Of a DNA stretch of 10,670 nucleotides, positions 1 to 7,135 are shown in pieces. How positions within the stretch are numbered: position 1 is the stretch's first letter; every line of letters starts with the position of its first letter. A program made the translations under genes and the position numbers. The notes beneath the pieces were generated by a model that saw nothing but the letters and a program-made list of their open reading frames with translations, did no database searches and was not told the origin of the DNA. Origin of the DNA: Candidatus Methanovirga basalitermitum (GTDB lineage: Archaea > Methanobacteriota > Methanobacteria > Methanobacteriales > Methanobacteriaceae); assembly GCA_031284445.1 (NCBI GenBank), contig JAISZW010000084.1, forward strand, positions 1 through 10,670, given 5' to 3'.

Positions 1-100
1 TAGTATAAAATTTTGATAATTTTTATCAGCATCTTCTACAATAAAATTCCAGTTAATTTTAGCATATTAAGATTATTAACACTTATAAAAGTTATCATAA

Positions 101-280
101 AAATTAAATTGTCAAGACACTAGGTCATTAAATTTTATTGGTTTTTTAGAATCATTAGATTTAAACATATTATTAACGACTTTTGGAATAGTTCTTATTG
201 TGGCTTTGTTAGATGATTTATTACCATCTATTAGAGCAATTAGGTTATCTCCAACAAAAGCATTAGTGAAGAATAAGTAA
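101..280 (+). pseudogene. C-terminal fragment of an FtsX/MacB-type ABC permease
   Basis: A frame open from 101 to the TAA at 278-280 encodes a hydrophobic segment (TTFGIVLIVALLDDLLPSIR) followed by AIRLSPTKALVKNK. The hydrophobic helix plus an 'A.RLSP..AL' tail is the usual end of FtsX-like permeases that export lipids, peptides or drugs with a LolD/MacB-type ATPase. The frame has no start codon and is closed upstream by TAA at 98-100, so the rest of the ~400-residue permease is missing or lies in other frames to the left. A matching ATPase fragment follows 18 bases later, which supports the reading. The identity rests on motif recognition only. Confidence 0.55.
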
Positions 281-298
281 ATTAAACTAATAATATGG

Positions 299-529
299 GT
301 GTGTATATGTAAAGTTGTAGAGATCGAGAATTTAACAAAGACCTATGAAAAGGGTAGTGTTAAGGCATTAAATGGTGTTAATTTAACTATTGAACAAGGA
401 GAATTCGTAGCTATTATGGGTTCGTTTGGTTCTGGTAAATCAACATTATTAAATATTTTCCTTTATTTGGGGTTAGTGTTCCACGAAGGATCTGAACTAT
501 TATTCTTTTTTATTTATAATTACTTCTAA
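299..529 (+). pseudogene. Truncated ABC transporter ATPase (LolD/MacB type), N-terminal fragment
   Basis: Residues VVEIENLTKTYEKGSVKALN, then an EFVAIMG strand and the Walker A motif GSFGSGKST, followed by LLNI, are the start of a LolD/MacB-family ATPase. Similarity stops near 459. The signature motif, Walker B and H-loop are all absent, so the product cannot hydrolyse ATP. The remaining residues to the TAA (LGLVFHEGSELLFFF) are unrelated and run antisense into the end of mobB. The open frame can only begin at GTG 299. A better original start is ATG 307-309 with GGTGTG just upstream, followed by an extra T at 310. Removing that T restores ATG-AAA-GTT-GTA-GAG. The gene is therefore doubly broken. 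It pairs with the permease tail at 101-280. Confidence 0.75.
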
Positions 530-1201
530 TTTATTAAAGTCTTTCACACCAAATTCTTCTGTTTTTAAAGTCCTTAACATTCCAATTAGTGTGTTTTTTA
601 TAAAATCATTGACAAAAAAATTTAATCCAATATTATTTTCATCAATAGCTATTGAAACATCTAAATCATCATGATTATAATCTAATCCTCCTTTAATAAT
701 AGCTTTAGCAATGCTTAATCCATTATTATAACCGCATTCATTGGTGTATAATGTGTCGATAATATCAAAACTTAACTTCTCAATGTCATCAACTAAAGAA
801 TTAATTTCTTCTTTACTTGTTTTAAATGGATCAATTATTTTCATTGTAAATTCATCCACTAAAATTTTGGAGGTTGAAACCTTTAAATAATTGTTATCCT
901 TAAAACCTTCAATTACAACAAAATCAGGGTTTTCAATGACCTTAATTAAAAACAGCAATCTATCTAATGGATACACTTTATCTATATTAAAGAAGGTTTT
1001 ATCACCAATCCCTATAACAATGTCAGAACCTGCATTTTTATGTTTCCATGTATCACTATTTTCTTTATCAACTTCAATGATATGATGTGTATGTTTTATC
1101 GTGGCTAATTTATAATTCCTTTTTTTAAGTTCTTCTATAATTTTTACACTTAATAATGTTTTTCCAGTACTTTTCTCTCCAATGATAGAAAATATTCTAA
1201 T
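500..1201 (-). CDS. mobB: Molybdopterin-guanine dinucleotide biosynthesis protein MobB
   Basis: MobB is a P-loop GTP-binding adapter that assists MobA in forming or delivering molybdopterin guanine dinucleotide, the cofactor of formate dehydrogenase. The 233-residue frame carries a Walker A motif GEKSTGKT (residues 8-15), IKHTHH (35-40), the MobB hallmark ENSDTWKHKNAGSD (47-60) and VIEGFKD (96-102), the Walker B-like strand of this family. A GTG at 976 would give only 158 residues and lose the P-loop, so it is not the start. The frame upstream has no ATG, GTG or TTG. The chosen start is ATT at 1201, giving (I/M)RIFSIIG, five bases after a strong GGAGAGGG ribosome binding site. The C-terminal ~130 residues are specific to archaeal forms as far as I can tell. 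It lies 97 bases after mmp11. Function fits fdhD at 8144-8902. Confidence 0.87.
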   Translation of the reverse strand: MRIFSIIGEKSTGKTLLSVKIIEELKKRNYKLATIKHTHHIIEVDKENSDTWKHKNAGSDIVIGIGDKTFFNIDKVYPLDRLLFLIKVIENPDFVVIEGFKDNNYLKVSTSKILVDEFTMKIIDPFKTSKEEINSLVDDIEKLSFDIIDTLYTNECGYNNGLSIAKAIIKGGLDYNHDDLDVSIAIDENNIGLNFFVNDFIKNTLIGMLRTLKTEEFGVKDFNKLEVIINKKE

Positions 1202-1205
1202 AAAA

Positions 1206-1213
1206 ACCCTCTC
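1206..1213 (-). promoter_or_regulatory. Strong ribosome binding site that decides the ATT start of mobB
   Basis: On the minus strand the bases GGAGAGGG end four to five bases before ATT 1201. This is the best Shine-Dalgarno match near the 5' end of the mobB frame and places initiation right before RIFSIIG, where MobB proteins normally begin. No conventional start codon lies at a usable distance. Confidence 0.6.
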
Positions 1214-1298
1214 CTTTTTAAATCCTAAATAAAAAAAACTATTTATGAATTTTTACTTGGAAATATTAGAAAAATAAAATTTTTAGGCTGTATTATGA

Positions 1299-2231
1299 TT
1301 AATAGTAAACTTTAACAGCTTCTTCTAAATCATTATAAAGACCAAGAGCAGCTAAAGCACCAATTTTTCCCTGATCACCTGTAACGGCTATTAATTTTAT
1401 TCCCAATTTTTCAGCGACATGTTCAGCTTCTTCAACAGACACCATCTTTTTTTTAGCGTCCATCGAATACTGTTTTAGCTCATCAGGAACTTTTAAACCT
1501 TTTAAAATAGCTATTGCCGTTTTATCAGAGAGTGTATATCTTTTTAAAAGTTTAACAAGACAATTAACGAGATCTTCTTTATTTTCACTTTTAACTGCGA
1601 ATGTTAATGCAATTGAAACACAGTTCTGTGTTTTATTTGGATTATGTGGATAAAGTTGAACTATTATATGATCTAAATACTGAAAACCTTCGTTTTGGAG
1701 TTCAACACCGATGTTATGAGCTGTTGTCCATGTTGCTCCTTCTTCTTTTGTGTCAGTATCATCTATTCCAATGACAATTTTCTCCATTTTCTCAGTTACA
1801 ACTACAGCTTTTCCAAGCTTAGAACCACCACCAGCATTAATGAGTTCAATATATTCTACACCATCAGCCATACCACGACACAATCCAGCTCCAACACCAG
1901 CTCCAGCTAACCCTCCATGAGTAACTTTAACTTTATTTCCCTCAATAGCTATTTCTTCTATTCCAGCAGCACACACACTCGCTTTCAAGTCAAGACGGTT
2001 TTTGCCAATATTTGCTAAAAAAACTTGTTTATTTCCATCCCTATAAGCAGATTTAATAATTTTACTATTGTTTTTATATTGGTGTAGGATCCAATGAGAA
2101 CCAGAAATACATGGATGATATTCTACAATCTCTACAAGGTCTCCATCCACCATAGTGATTATTTTTTCATAAGGAGCTATCCATGGTCCATTATATCTTT
2201 TTTTAAGCTCTTCAGGTTCTAAAATTTCCAT
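1299..2231 (-). CDS. mmp11: Methanogenesis marker protein 11 (TiaS-like ATP-binding fold)
   Basis: This 310-residue protein matches methanogenesis marker protein 11, found across methanogens; I know of no experimentally proven role. Its C-terminal half resembles TiaS, the tRNA(Ile2) agmatidine synthase. IGIDDTDTKEEGATW (154-168) is the acidic nucleotide/metal-binding motif, PHNPNKTQNCVSIAL (195-209) resembles the substrate-side segment of TiaS, and TGDQGKIGALAALGL (284-298) is the glycine-rich end. The N-terminal half has HGGLAGAGVGAGLCRG (105-120) and several cysteines (41, 87, 118). It lacks the C-terminal OB-fold and zinc ribbon of true TiaS, so a tRNA role is not implied. The start is ATG 2231 after a weak GATGAT. 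It follows the broken gene by 27 bases and precedes mobB by 97. Confidence 0.88.
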   Translation of the reverse strand: MEILEPEELKKRYNGPWIAPYEKIITMVDGDLVEIVEYHPCISGSHWILHQYKNNSKIIKSAYRDGNKQVFLANIGKNRLDLKASVCAAGIEEIAIEGNKVKVTHGGLAGAGVGAGLCRGMADGVEYIELINAGGGSKLGKAVVVTEKMEKIVIGIDDTDTKEEGATWTTAHNIGVELQNEGFQYLDHIIVQLYPHNPNKTQNCVSIALTFAVKSENKEDLVNCLVKLLKRYTLSDKTAIAILKGLKVPDELKQYSMDAKKKMVSVEEAEHVAEKLGIKLIAVTGDQGKIGALAALGLYNDLEEAVKVYY

Positions 2232-2258
2232 AAAATCATCGAATATACAATTATAGAT

Positions 2259-2658
2259 TTAAAATCCTCTAAATGATTCAATACTTTGCTCTACTGTTTC
2301 ATTTGTAGTATTCCTACAATATCTATGAACTTTACCATCAATCATTAATAATTTTGTGGCACTCACCGAACTTGGTTCATAAGCACAATTTTGCAATTGT
2401 AAATATTGCCCATCTTCAACAGTTACATATTCATTAACGAAAGAAACACTATTCGTAACTATATGATTTGATGTTAAATCATCATTGACTTCATAGTAAC
2501 TATTTGCACCTTCTTTAGCAGTAAGTTTATATGTACCTGCTGGTAAATCAGTACCTATTTTGAATTTCAACTTTCACAGGTTAGACTATACCGTTTTCAT
2601 CAACCTTATTCTTAATTTCTGATTTTTTAAACAAATCTTTAAAATTTTCAATATCCAT
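2259..2658 (-). pseudogene. Small hypothetical protein, broken near its N-terminus (stop plus frameshift)
   Basis: ATG 2658 follows a good GTGAT ribosome binding site and encodes 25 residues beginning MDIENFKDLFKKSEIKNK, ending at TAA 2581-2583. One frame over, 2570-2259 encodes 103 residues with a conserved-looking small domain: KIGTDLPAGTYKL, SYYEVNDD, a serine/threonine-rich strand and VTVEDGQYLQLQNC. The 'DLPAGTY...YYEV...DGQYL' pattern recurs in short hypothetical proteins of Gram-positive bacteria and some archaea; I do not know its function. The second part can start only at TTG 2570, without a clear ribosome binding site, and an in-frame TGA lies just upstream of it. The simplest reading is one ~130-residue gene broken by a nonsense change and a one-base shift around 2570-2583. 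Expression of the second part alone, or recoding, remains possible. Confidence 0.55.
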
Positions 2659-2693
2659 TTAAATCACATTTTCTTTTTTTTAATACAATGAAA

Positions 2694-2737
2694 AGAGATT
2701 CCTAAACTGATGAGCAGTTAACTGGAGTGGAATCTTT
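2694..2737 (-). other. Inverted repeat upstream of the broken small gene
   Basis: The arms 2694-2702 and 2729-2737 pair over nine bases with one G-T wobble (core AGATTCC/GGAATCT). The enclosed DNA holds a perfect 10-bp palindrome, CAGTTAACTG (2715-2724), and an alternative small hairpin, AACTG/CAGTT. It lies 36 bases upstream of ATG 2658, so it could be an operator, a leader structure or a decayed mobile-element end. No function can be assigned. Confidence 0.35.
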
Positions 2738-2817
2738 AAATCATGCATCAAATCAAAGCAACTTTTATTTATAGATTAGATATCTATTTTATCTCAAGAA
2801 TAATACCAAATAACTAT

Positions 2818-2835
2818 TCAACTAGTTTTTAGCAT
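2818..2835 (-). CDS. Five-codon ORF with a consensus ribosome binding site (leader peptide or gene stub)
   Basis: On the minus strand GGAGG (2849-2845) stands nine bases before ATG 2835, which opens MLKTS and stops at TGA. The ribosome binding site is stronger than those of several real genes nearby, yet the frame closes at once and nothing recognisable follows in any frame. It may be the remains of a lost gene or a short upstream ORF. The rest of 2659-2954 shows no coding pattern. Confidence 0.25.
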   Translation of the reverse strand: MLKTS

Positions 2836-2954
2836 TTTTTAAATCCTCCAAACTCTTTGTGTATAATTTGACATTTCTTTTTTAAGGTATTAATTCTGGA
2901 ATTATAATTGTTAATTTATTAAATATTTTTACAATTTTATTATTTAATTTATCC

Positions 2955-3371
2955 CTACAATTCATTCAATCTCTTACACATTTTCACTACTGATTCAACA
3001 GCTCTTTTAGCATAATCTACTCTTTTATGAGCATCTAACCTTGTCATGCCTGGACCACTTATTCCTAAAGCAACAGGTTTATTGTATTCAAGAGACAAAT
3101 CAGCTATTTTACGAGAAGCATGCTGTGCAACAATTTGGTCATGATCTGTTGCTCCTTCTATTACGGCTCCAATTGTAACAACCGCATCAATATTATCTTT
3201 TTCTAAAAGTTTTTTAATAGCTAATGGCATGTCAAAAACTCCTGGTACTGGAAAAACTATTGTTATCTCAGAATTTCTAATTTTTGCTTCCTCTTTAGCT
3301 AATTCAAGCATCATATGTGTTATATCATAATTAAATTCAGCTACTACTGCACCAATTCTATATTCTTCCAT
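2955..3371 (-). CDS. ribH: 6,7-dimethyl-8-ribityllumazine synthase
   Basis: RibH condenses 5-amino-6-ribitylaminouracil with 3,4-dihydroxybutanone 4-phosphate to the lumazine precursor of riboflavin. In methanogens the same aminouracil also feeds the deazaflavin F420. The 138 residues show the family landmarks: AEFNYDIT (11-18) for ring stacking, VPGVFDMP (42-49), VVTIGAVIEGATDHD (64-78) with the proton-transfer histidine at 77, and GISGPGMTRLDAHKR (103-117). The length is typical of the compact archaeal enzyme. The start is ATG 3371, because GTGAT lies four bases upstream; a TTG at 3392 would add seven residues and bury that site. A TATA-like AATATAAAG lies near 3407-3418. Confidence 0.93.
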   Translation of the reverse strand: MEEYRIGAVVAEFNYDITHMMLELAKEEAKIRNSEITIVFPVPGVFDMPLAIKKLLEKDNIDAVVTIGAVIEGATDHDQIVAQHASRKIADLSLEYNKPVALGISGPGMTRLDAHKRVDYAKRAVESVVKMCKRLNEL

Positions 3372-3482
3372 TTTTATCACTATATACTTCAATTTGATTA
3401 AATTTAGCTTTATATTGTAGTTTTATATTTTTATGAATAATTATTTGAAAACCTTCATAATATTGAAAATAATCTAAATCTA

Positions 3483-3578
3483 TTAATCTCCCATAGCCAT
3501 AGTAACAAAATAAGCAACAGAACTTGCAACCATCAATAATACTATTATAATTGCTCCAATTCTTAAAAGTTTACTCAT
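3483..3578 (-). CDS. 31-residue single-pass membrane peptide
   Basis: ATG 3578 follows GGAGATGAG at a good distance and opens a frame ending at TAA 3483-3485. The peptide starts MSKLLRIGA, continues through one hydrophobic helix (about residues 7-27: IGAIIIVLLMVASSVAYFV) and ends TMAMGD. The positive start and acidic end suggest an N-in topology. It sits between ribH and the cysteine desulfurase on the same strand, 31 bases after the latter's stop, and an AAATATATAAT box lies at about 3600-3610. No enzymatic motif is present. Small one-helix proteins like this often sit in larger membrane complexes, but nothing here says which. Confidence 0.7.
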   Translation of the reverse strand: MSKLLRIGAIIIVLLMVASSVAYFVTMAMGD

Positions 3579-3609
3579 ATTCTCATCTCCAAATTATTGA
3601 ATTATATAT

Positions 3610-4791
3610 TTAACTTAATTGACTTATAAGTTTAAGACCATCATATAATTTCTCAAGGTCTTTAAAGTTATTATAACAATGAATAGAAGCTCGTATTGTA
3701 CTATTAATGCCAATACTTTGTAAACTTGGTATTGAACAATGAAATCCGCTCCTAATACAGATATTAGAAGTTTCATCTAAAATCTTACTTACATCATAAG
3801 GATTTAATCCCCTAACATTAAATGAAACCGTATGATGAATATTGTTAAGATTTCCATAAACCTCAACCTTCTTAATTGAATGAATCTTCTCATAAAGTTC
3901 ATTTGTAAGCTTATTACAATATTTTCTAATATTCTCTATTTTTATATTGTTTATATAATCAATAGCTTTACTTAAACCAATAATACCACTAATATTGTGA
4001 GTTCCACTCTCAAATTTATAAGGAATATCTTCTAACCTAAATTCGTCTCCTTCAATATTTGTCACGGTTCCACCACCAAGATTTTTAATCATTAAATCAT
4101 CAGCTATTTCTTTTTTTAAATATAGAAAACCTGTGCCAACAGGACCTAACAATCCTTTATGCCCTGGAAAAGCCATGAAATCAGGATTTAATTTTTTAAC
4201 ATTAATAGGAGTATAGCCTACTGATTGAGCCGCATCAACAAGAAACAAAACACTATTTTCTTTAGCTATTTTACTAATTTCTTCAACATCCTGCATCGAT
4301 CCAAAAACATTAGATATATGACTAATAGCTATTAACTTTGTACTCTCATCAATCAAATCAAAAACATCCTCAGGATTTACTGTGTAATCATTATTAATTT
4401 TAGCTATTTTTGTTTTAACATCATTTAAATTTAACCAAGGAACAAGGTTAGAATGATGTTCAATACTTGAAACAATGACATTGTCTCCTTTTTCAAATCT
4501 TAAACCATTTGCAACCATGTTAATAGCTTCTGTGGTATTTTTAGTGAATACTATCTCATCATGGTTCCCATTAATAAATTTAGCTATTTTTTCTCTTGCA
4601 TCCTCTAACTTAGCAGTAGATTTAATAGCTATTCTGTAATTTCCTCTACCAGTATTTGAATTATAATTATAATAGTAATCATTCATTGCTTCAACAACTG
4701 GTATTGGTGTAAGGCTTGTACTTGCAGAATCTAGGTAAGTGAATTCTTTTAGCATTGGAAAGTCTTTTCTTATTTCTTCAAATTCCCTCAT
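3610..4791 (-). CDS. SufS-type cysteine desulfurase (class V aminotransferase)
   Basis: A PLP enzyme of the SufS/CsdA (type II) group, expected to remove sulfur from cysteine as an enzyme persulfide for Fe-S clusters, thiolated tRNA or molybdenum cofactor sulfuration. Landmarks in the 393 residues are YLDSASTSLTP (19-29), the PLP-stacking histidine in SSIEHHSNLVPW (108-119, His112), VDAAQS (185-190, Asp186 and Gln189), FPGHKGLLGPVGTG (208-221) with the Schiff-base Lys212, and SGFHCSIP (348-355) with the sulfur-carrying Cys352. RAS (367-369) closes the family pattern. Full length. Other class V enzymes such as selenocysteine lyase or isopenicillin epimerase are less likely given Cys352. The start is ATG 4791 after GGAAG. 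No SufBC, SufE or IscU gene is adjacent. Confidence 0.88.
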   Translation of the reverse strand: MREFEEIRKDFPMLKEFTYLDSASTSLTPIPVVEAMNDYYYNYNSNTGRGNYRIAIKSTAKLEDAREKIAKFINGNHDEIVFTKNTTEAINMVANGLRFEKGDNVIVSSIEHHSNLVPWLNLNDVKTKIAKINNDYTVNPEDVFDLIDESTKLIAISHISNVFGSMQDVEEISKIAKENSVLFLVDAAQSVGYTPINVKKLNPDFMAFPGHKGLLGPVGTGFLYLKKEIADDLMIKNLGGGTVTNIEGDEFRLEDIPYKFESGTHNISGIIGLSKAIDYINNIKIENIRKYCNKLTNELYEKIHSIKKVEVYGNLNNIHHTVSFNVRGLNPYDVSKILDETSNICIRSGFHCSIPSLQSIGINSTIRASIHCYNNFKDLEKLYDGLKLISQLS

Positions 4792-4824
4792 TTTAACTTC
4801 CTATCTTCTAACATTGGATTTTGT

Positions 4825-4836
4825 GTTTATATTTAA
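4825..4836 (-). promoter_or_regulatory. Probable TATA box of the cysteine desulfurase gene
   Basis: On the minus strand TTTAAATATAAAC is a fair archaeal TATA element. A start of transcription about 25 bases downstream would fall near 4805, leaving a short leader that still contains the GGAAG ribosome binding site before ATG 4791. Confidence 0.45.
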
Positions 4837-4839
4837 AAT

Positions 4840-4873
4840 TTTTTTGTAATTTGTTCTTTTTTGTAATTTGTTC
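4840..4873. repeat. 17-bp perfect tandem repeat, two copies
   Basis: TTTTTTGTAATTTGTTC occurs at 4840-4856 and again at 4857-4873 without a mismatch. It sits directly upstream of the probable TATA box of the cysteine desulfurase gene, so it could be a duplicated regulator site or simple slippage. Confidence 0.6.
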
Positions 4874-5265
4874 AAATTATTAATTTTAAAACTAAATTTT
4901 TTTTATTATAAATAATTATAGTTGAAAGTTTTATTTATAATAGTGTTTTGTAAATATTATTTTTTTATATCATCGATTTTTAAATAAATATTTTAGAAAT
5001 TCTACAATGCTATCAACTTAAGGTTTTTGTGTTGTGTGGAATTTTTAATGATAATATTTTTTGGAGATAATAGCTATTTTGTTAACAAGGTGTCTTATCA
5101 TCATGAGGAATCGATGCCTTGTTTAAGGGTATTTATCTATAAAAAAGGATCAATCATGACACTCAACTAAAAATACAAATTAAATAATGATATATACTAA
5201 TTTAGGGTCTTTAAAATTGGAAGATTTAAATACTATTGGGATTATATATTTAATTAATGATTTAA
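4874..5265. other. Non-coding AT-rich stretch with one long hairpin
   Basis: No frame here looks coding. The one clear structure is an inverted repeat with arms 5084-5094 and 5113-5123 (AACAAGGTGTC/GATGCCTTGTT). It gives eleven pairs with two G-U wobbles and an 18-base loop. A separate 10-bp inverted repeat has one arm at 5203-5212 (TAGGGTCTTT) and its partner at 5293-5302, inside the transposase remnant. Neither can be assigned to an element end with confidence. Confidence 0.4.
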
Positions 5266-6470
5266 ATGAAAATCCCATTAAATCCTAATAAAAAAGACCC
5301 TATATGGATATTGTTTAATAAAATACTTAAAGTTATCGATTCTATAACTTTCCAAGACGAATTAGCTCGAAATGATTTAAAAAAGATTGAAAACCAACAA
5401 ATCATGTTAAAATTAGTGTTTATTAAGTATATTTTTTAAGTTAGAGCTTAAAAATATCTATGATCAAGTAAATAATAAATCTGAACTCCATGAATTTCTT
5501 GGTATTGAAAACTTACCAGATTTAGTCAGATAAGAGAGATTTATTCAAGGCATAGCAAAGATAAATACTTAAAATTATAGGATGTTAGATTTTTAACAAA
5601 AATCGAAGCATGAACAAACATCATCGTCCATATTTTAAGGCTTTAATCATGCTGTTTTCTAAAAATACATTTTTATATGGGTGTTTAAATTAAAATACTT
5701 AATATCAAGTTCTAATATAATTAATAAGTAAATATTTAAGCTCCGTTGAATATGCAAAAAATAACTTATAGTAAAAATACTTTAAAACAAAATTCAAATG
5801 TTTAATGAGTATTTTTAACATTTTTAAAGCTTTAATAATTCTATTTATTGATATTTATAAGATTTTAACTACTACTATCAGAATAAGATCCTTAAAAATC
5901 TGTCTAAATTTTGTCCAAGATTCAGCTGATTTATATGGTATTTTATTCAAGTATTAATAGATAATGCTGGATTTATTTTCATTTTTGTGACTAATTATGA
6001 TGTACTTTTAGATTTAAATATACATGAAATGAGTTATGATATGAAATAAGCACTAATAATGCTTGGAAATTCACTTAATTTCTAACACCCTATTAAAATT
6101 AGCATTAAAGTCATTGAATAAGTTGGAATTTAAAGAATGAGGAATGTTAAGTTCATAATTATTGATTCAACTTCAATAACATTGGATTTAAAATTTAGTG
6201 GAAAATTTCTAAGTAAAAAATGTTTTACTGAAAATTATAAAAAAACCTTTTCTACAAGTATTGGACATTATTCAGGCTTTTAAAATGACAATAGCTATTC
6301 TTAAAGACTTGTAAACCATTAGCAATGGTAATACAATAGATCACTTCATGATAGCAAAATGTTTGATGATATGTTTATTTGAGCTTAAAAAAGGAAGATT
6401 TTAAGAATATGATAGAGAATTTTAGCAGATAGAGAATTTTATAGCATATTACTCGCCCTAACTTTCCGAA
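5266..6470 (+). pseudogene. Decayed ISM1-like insertion-sequence transposase
   Basis: Pieces of one protein can be followed in order through shifting frames. Positions 5266-5439 begin MKIPLNPNKKDPIW and end at a stop. 5444-5533 (frame +1) contain ELKNIYDQVNNKSELHEFLG. 6149-6283 contain KFIIIDSTSITLDL and GHYSGF. 6347-6373 encode HDSKMFDDM, and 6425-6445 encode ADREFYS. IDST, the H-D-pair block and the D-R block are the usual acidic landmarks of DDE transposases of the IS4/ISM1 kind common in Methanobrevibacter. There are at least six stops or frameshifts, and the middle (about 5600-6130) is unrecognisable. Terminal inverted repeats and a target duplication could not be found, so the element's edges are unknown. 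It is an old, dead insertion. Confidence 0.65.
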
Positions 6471-6842
<372 letters not shown>

Positions 6843-7118
6843 ATTTCATTAAATGTTAAAAATGTTTGGTAAAATACTATAATATTAAGTGAAAGTGCAA
6901 TTTGTGATCTTGAAGAGGAAAATAAAAAAGAAATTTTTTGTAATTCTGTTGCTGTTGAATTTTTAATACCTTTCAATGATTTATTAGAAAAAACACAAGA
7001 CAGAGGTCATTCAAGCATATGGGATGATGATTAAATTTCTGCATTATCTAATGAATATGGGGTTAGTAGAGAAGTAATTTTAAGAAGATTATTGGGCATT
7101 GGAAAAACAAGTCTATGA
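6843..7118 (+). pseudogene. C-terminal remnant of an ImmA/IrrE-type metallopeptidase
   Basis: One continuous frame from 6843 to TGA 7116-7118 is interrupted by only two stops, at 6870-6872 and 7032-7034. It encodes ILSESAICDLEEENKKEIFC, then NSVAVEFLIPFNDLL, and after the second stop ISALSNEYGVSREVILRRLL. The order 'E...E...CN..A.EFL.P' followed by a helix-turn-helix-like 'LS..YGVSREVILRRL' is the typical second half of ImmA/IrrE (COG2856) proteins. These cleave repressors in mobile elements and some toxin-antitoxin pairs. The HExxH zinc site would fall at the first stop, where W-stop-NTIILSES stands in place of HEL.H..LSES, and is lost. No start or repressor partner is present. It ends 18 bases before the converging neighbour. 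Confidence 0.65.
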
Positions 7119-7135
7119 ATTCTATTTTTTTATCT

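Noticed and set aside
1695..1910. Plus-strand 71-residue frame, and similar frames at 891-1085, 8307-8576 and 9012-9206
   Set aside because: They are antisense shadows of mmp11, mobB, fdhD and the DUF457 gene and lack ribosome binding sites and family features.
1299..2231. True tRNA(Ile2) agmatidine synthase TiaS
   Set aside because: It has the IGIDDTD motif, but the N-terminal half and short length match methanogenesis marker 11, and the zinc-ribbon and OB-fold part of TiaS is absent.
5084..5123. C/D-box guide RNA on the minus strand because of ATGATGA
   Set aside because: No CUGA D box or closing stem was found at a suitable distance.
5203..5302. Inverted repeat TAGGGTCTTT/AAAGACCCTA as a transposon end pair
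   Set aside because: The right arm lies inside the transposase coding remnant (KDPIW) and no target duplication flanks the pair, so chance or an unrelated structure is more likely.
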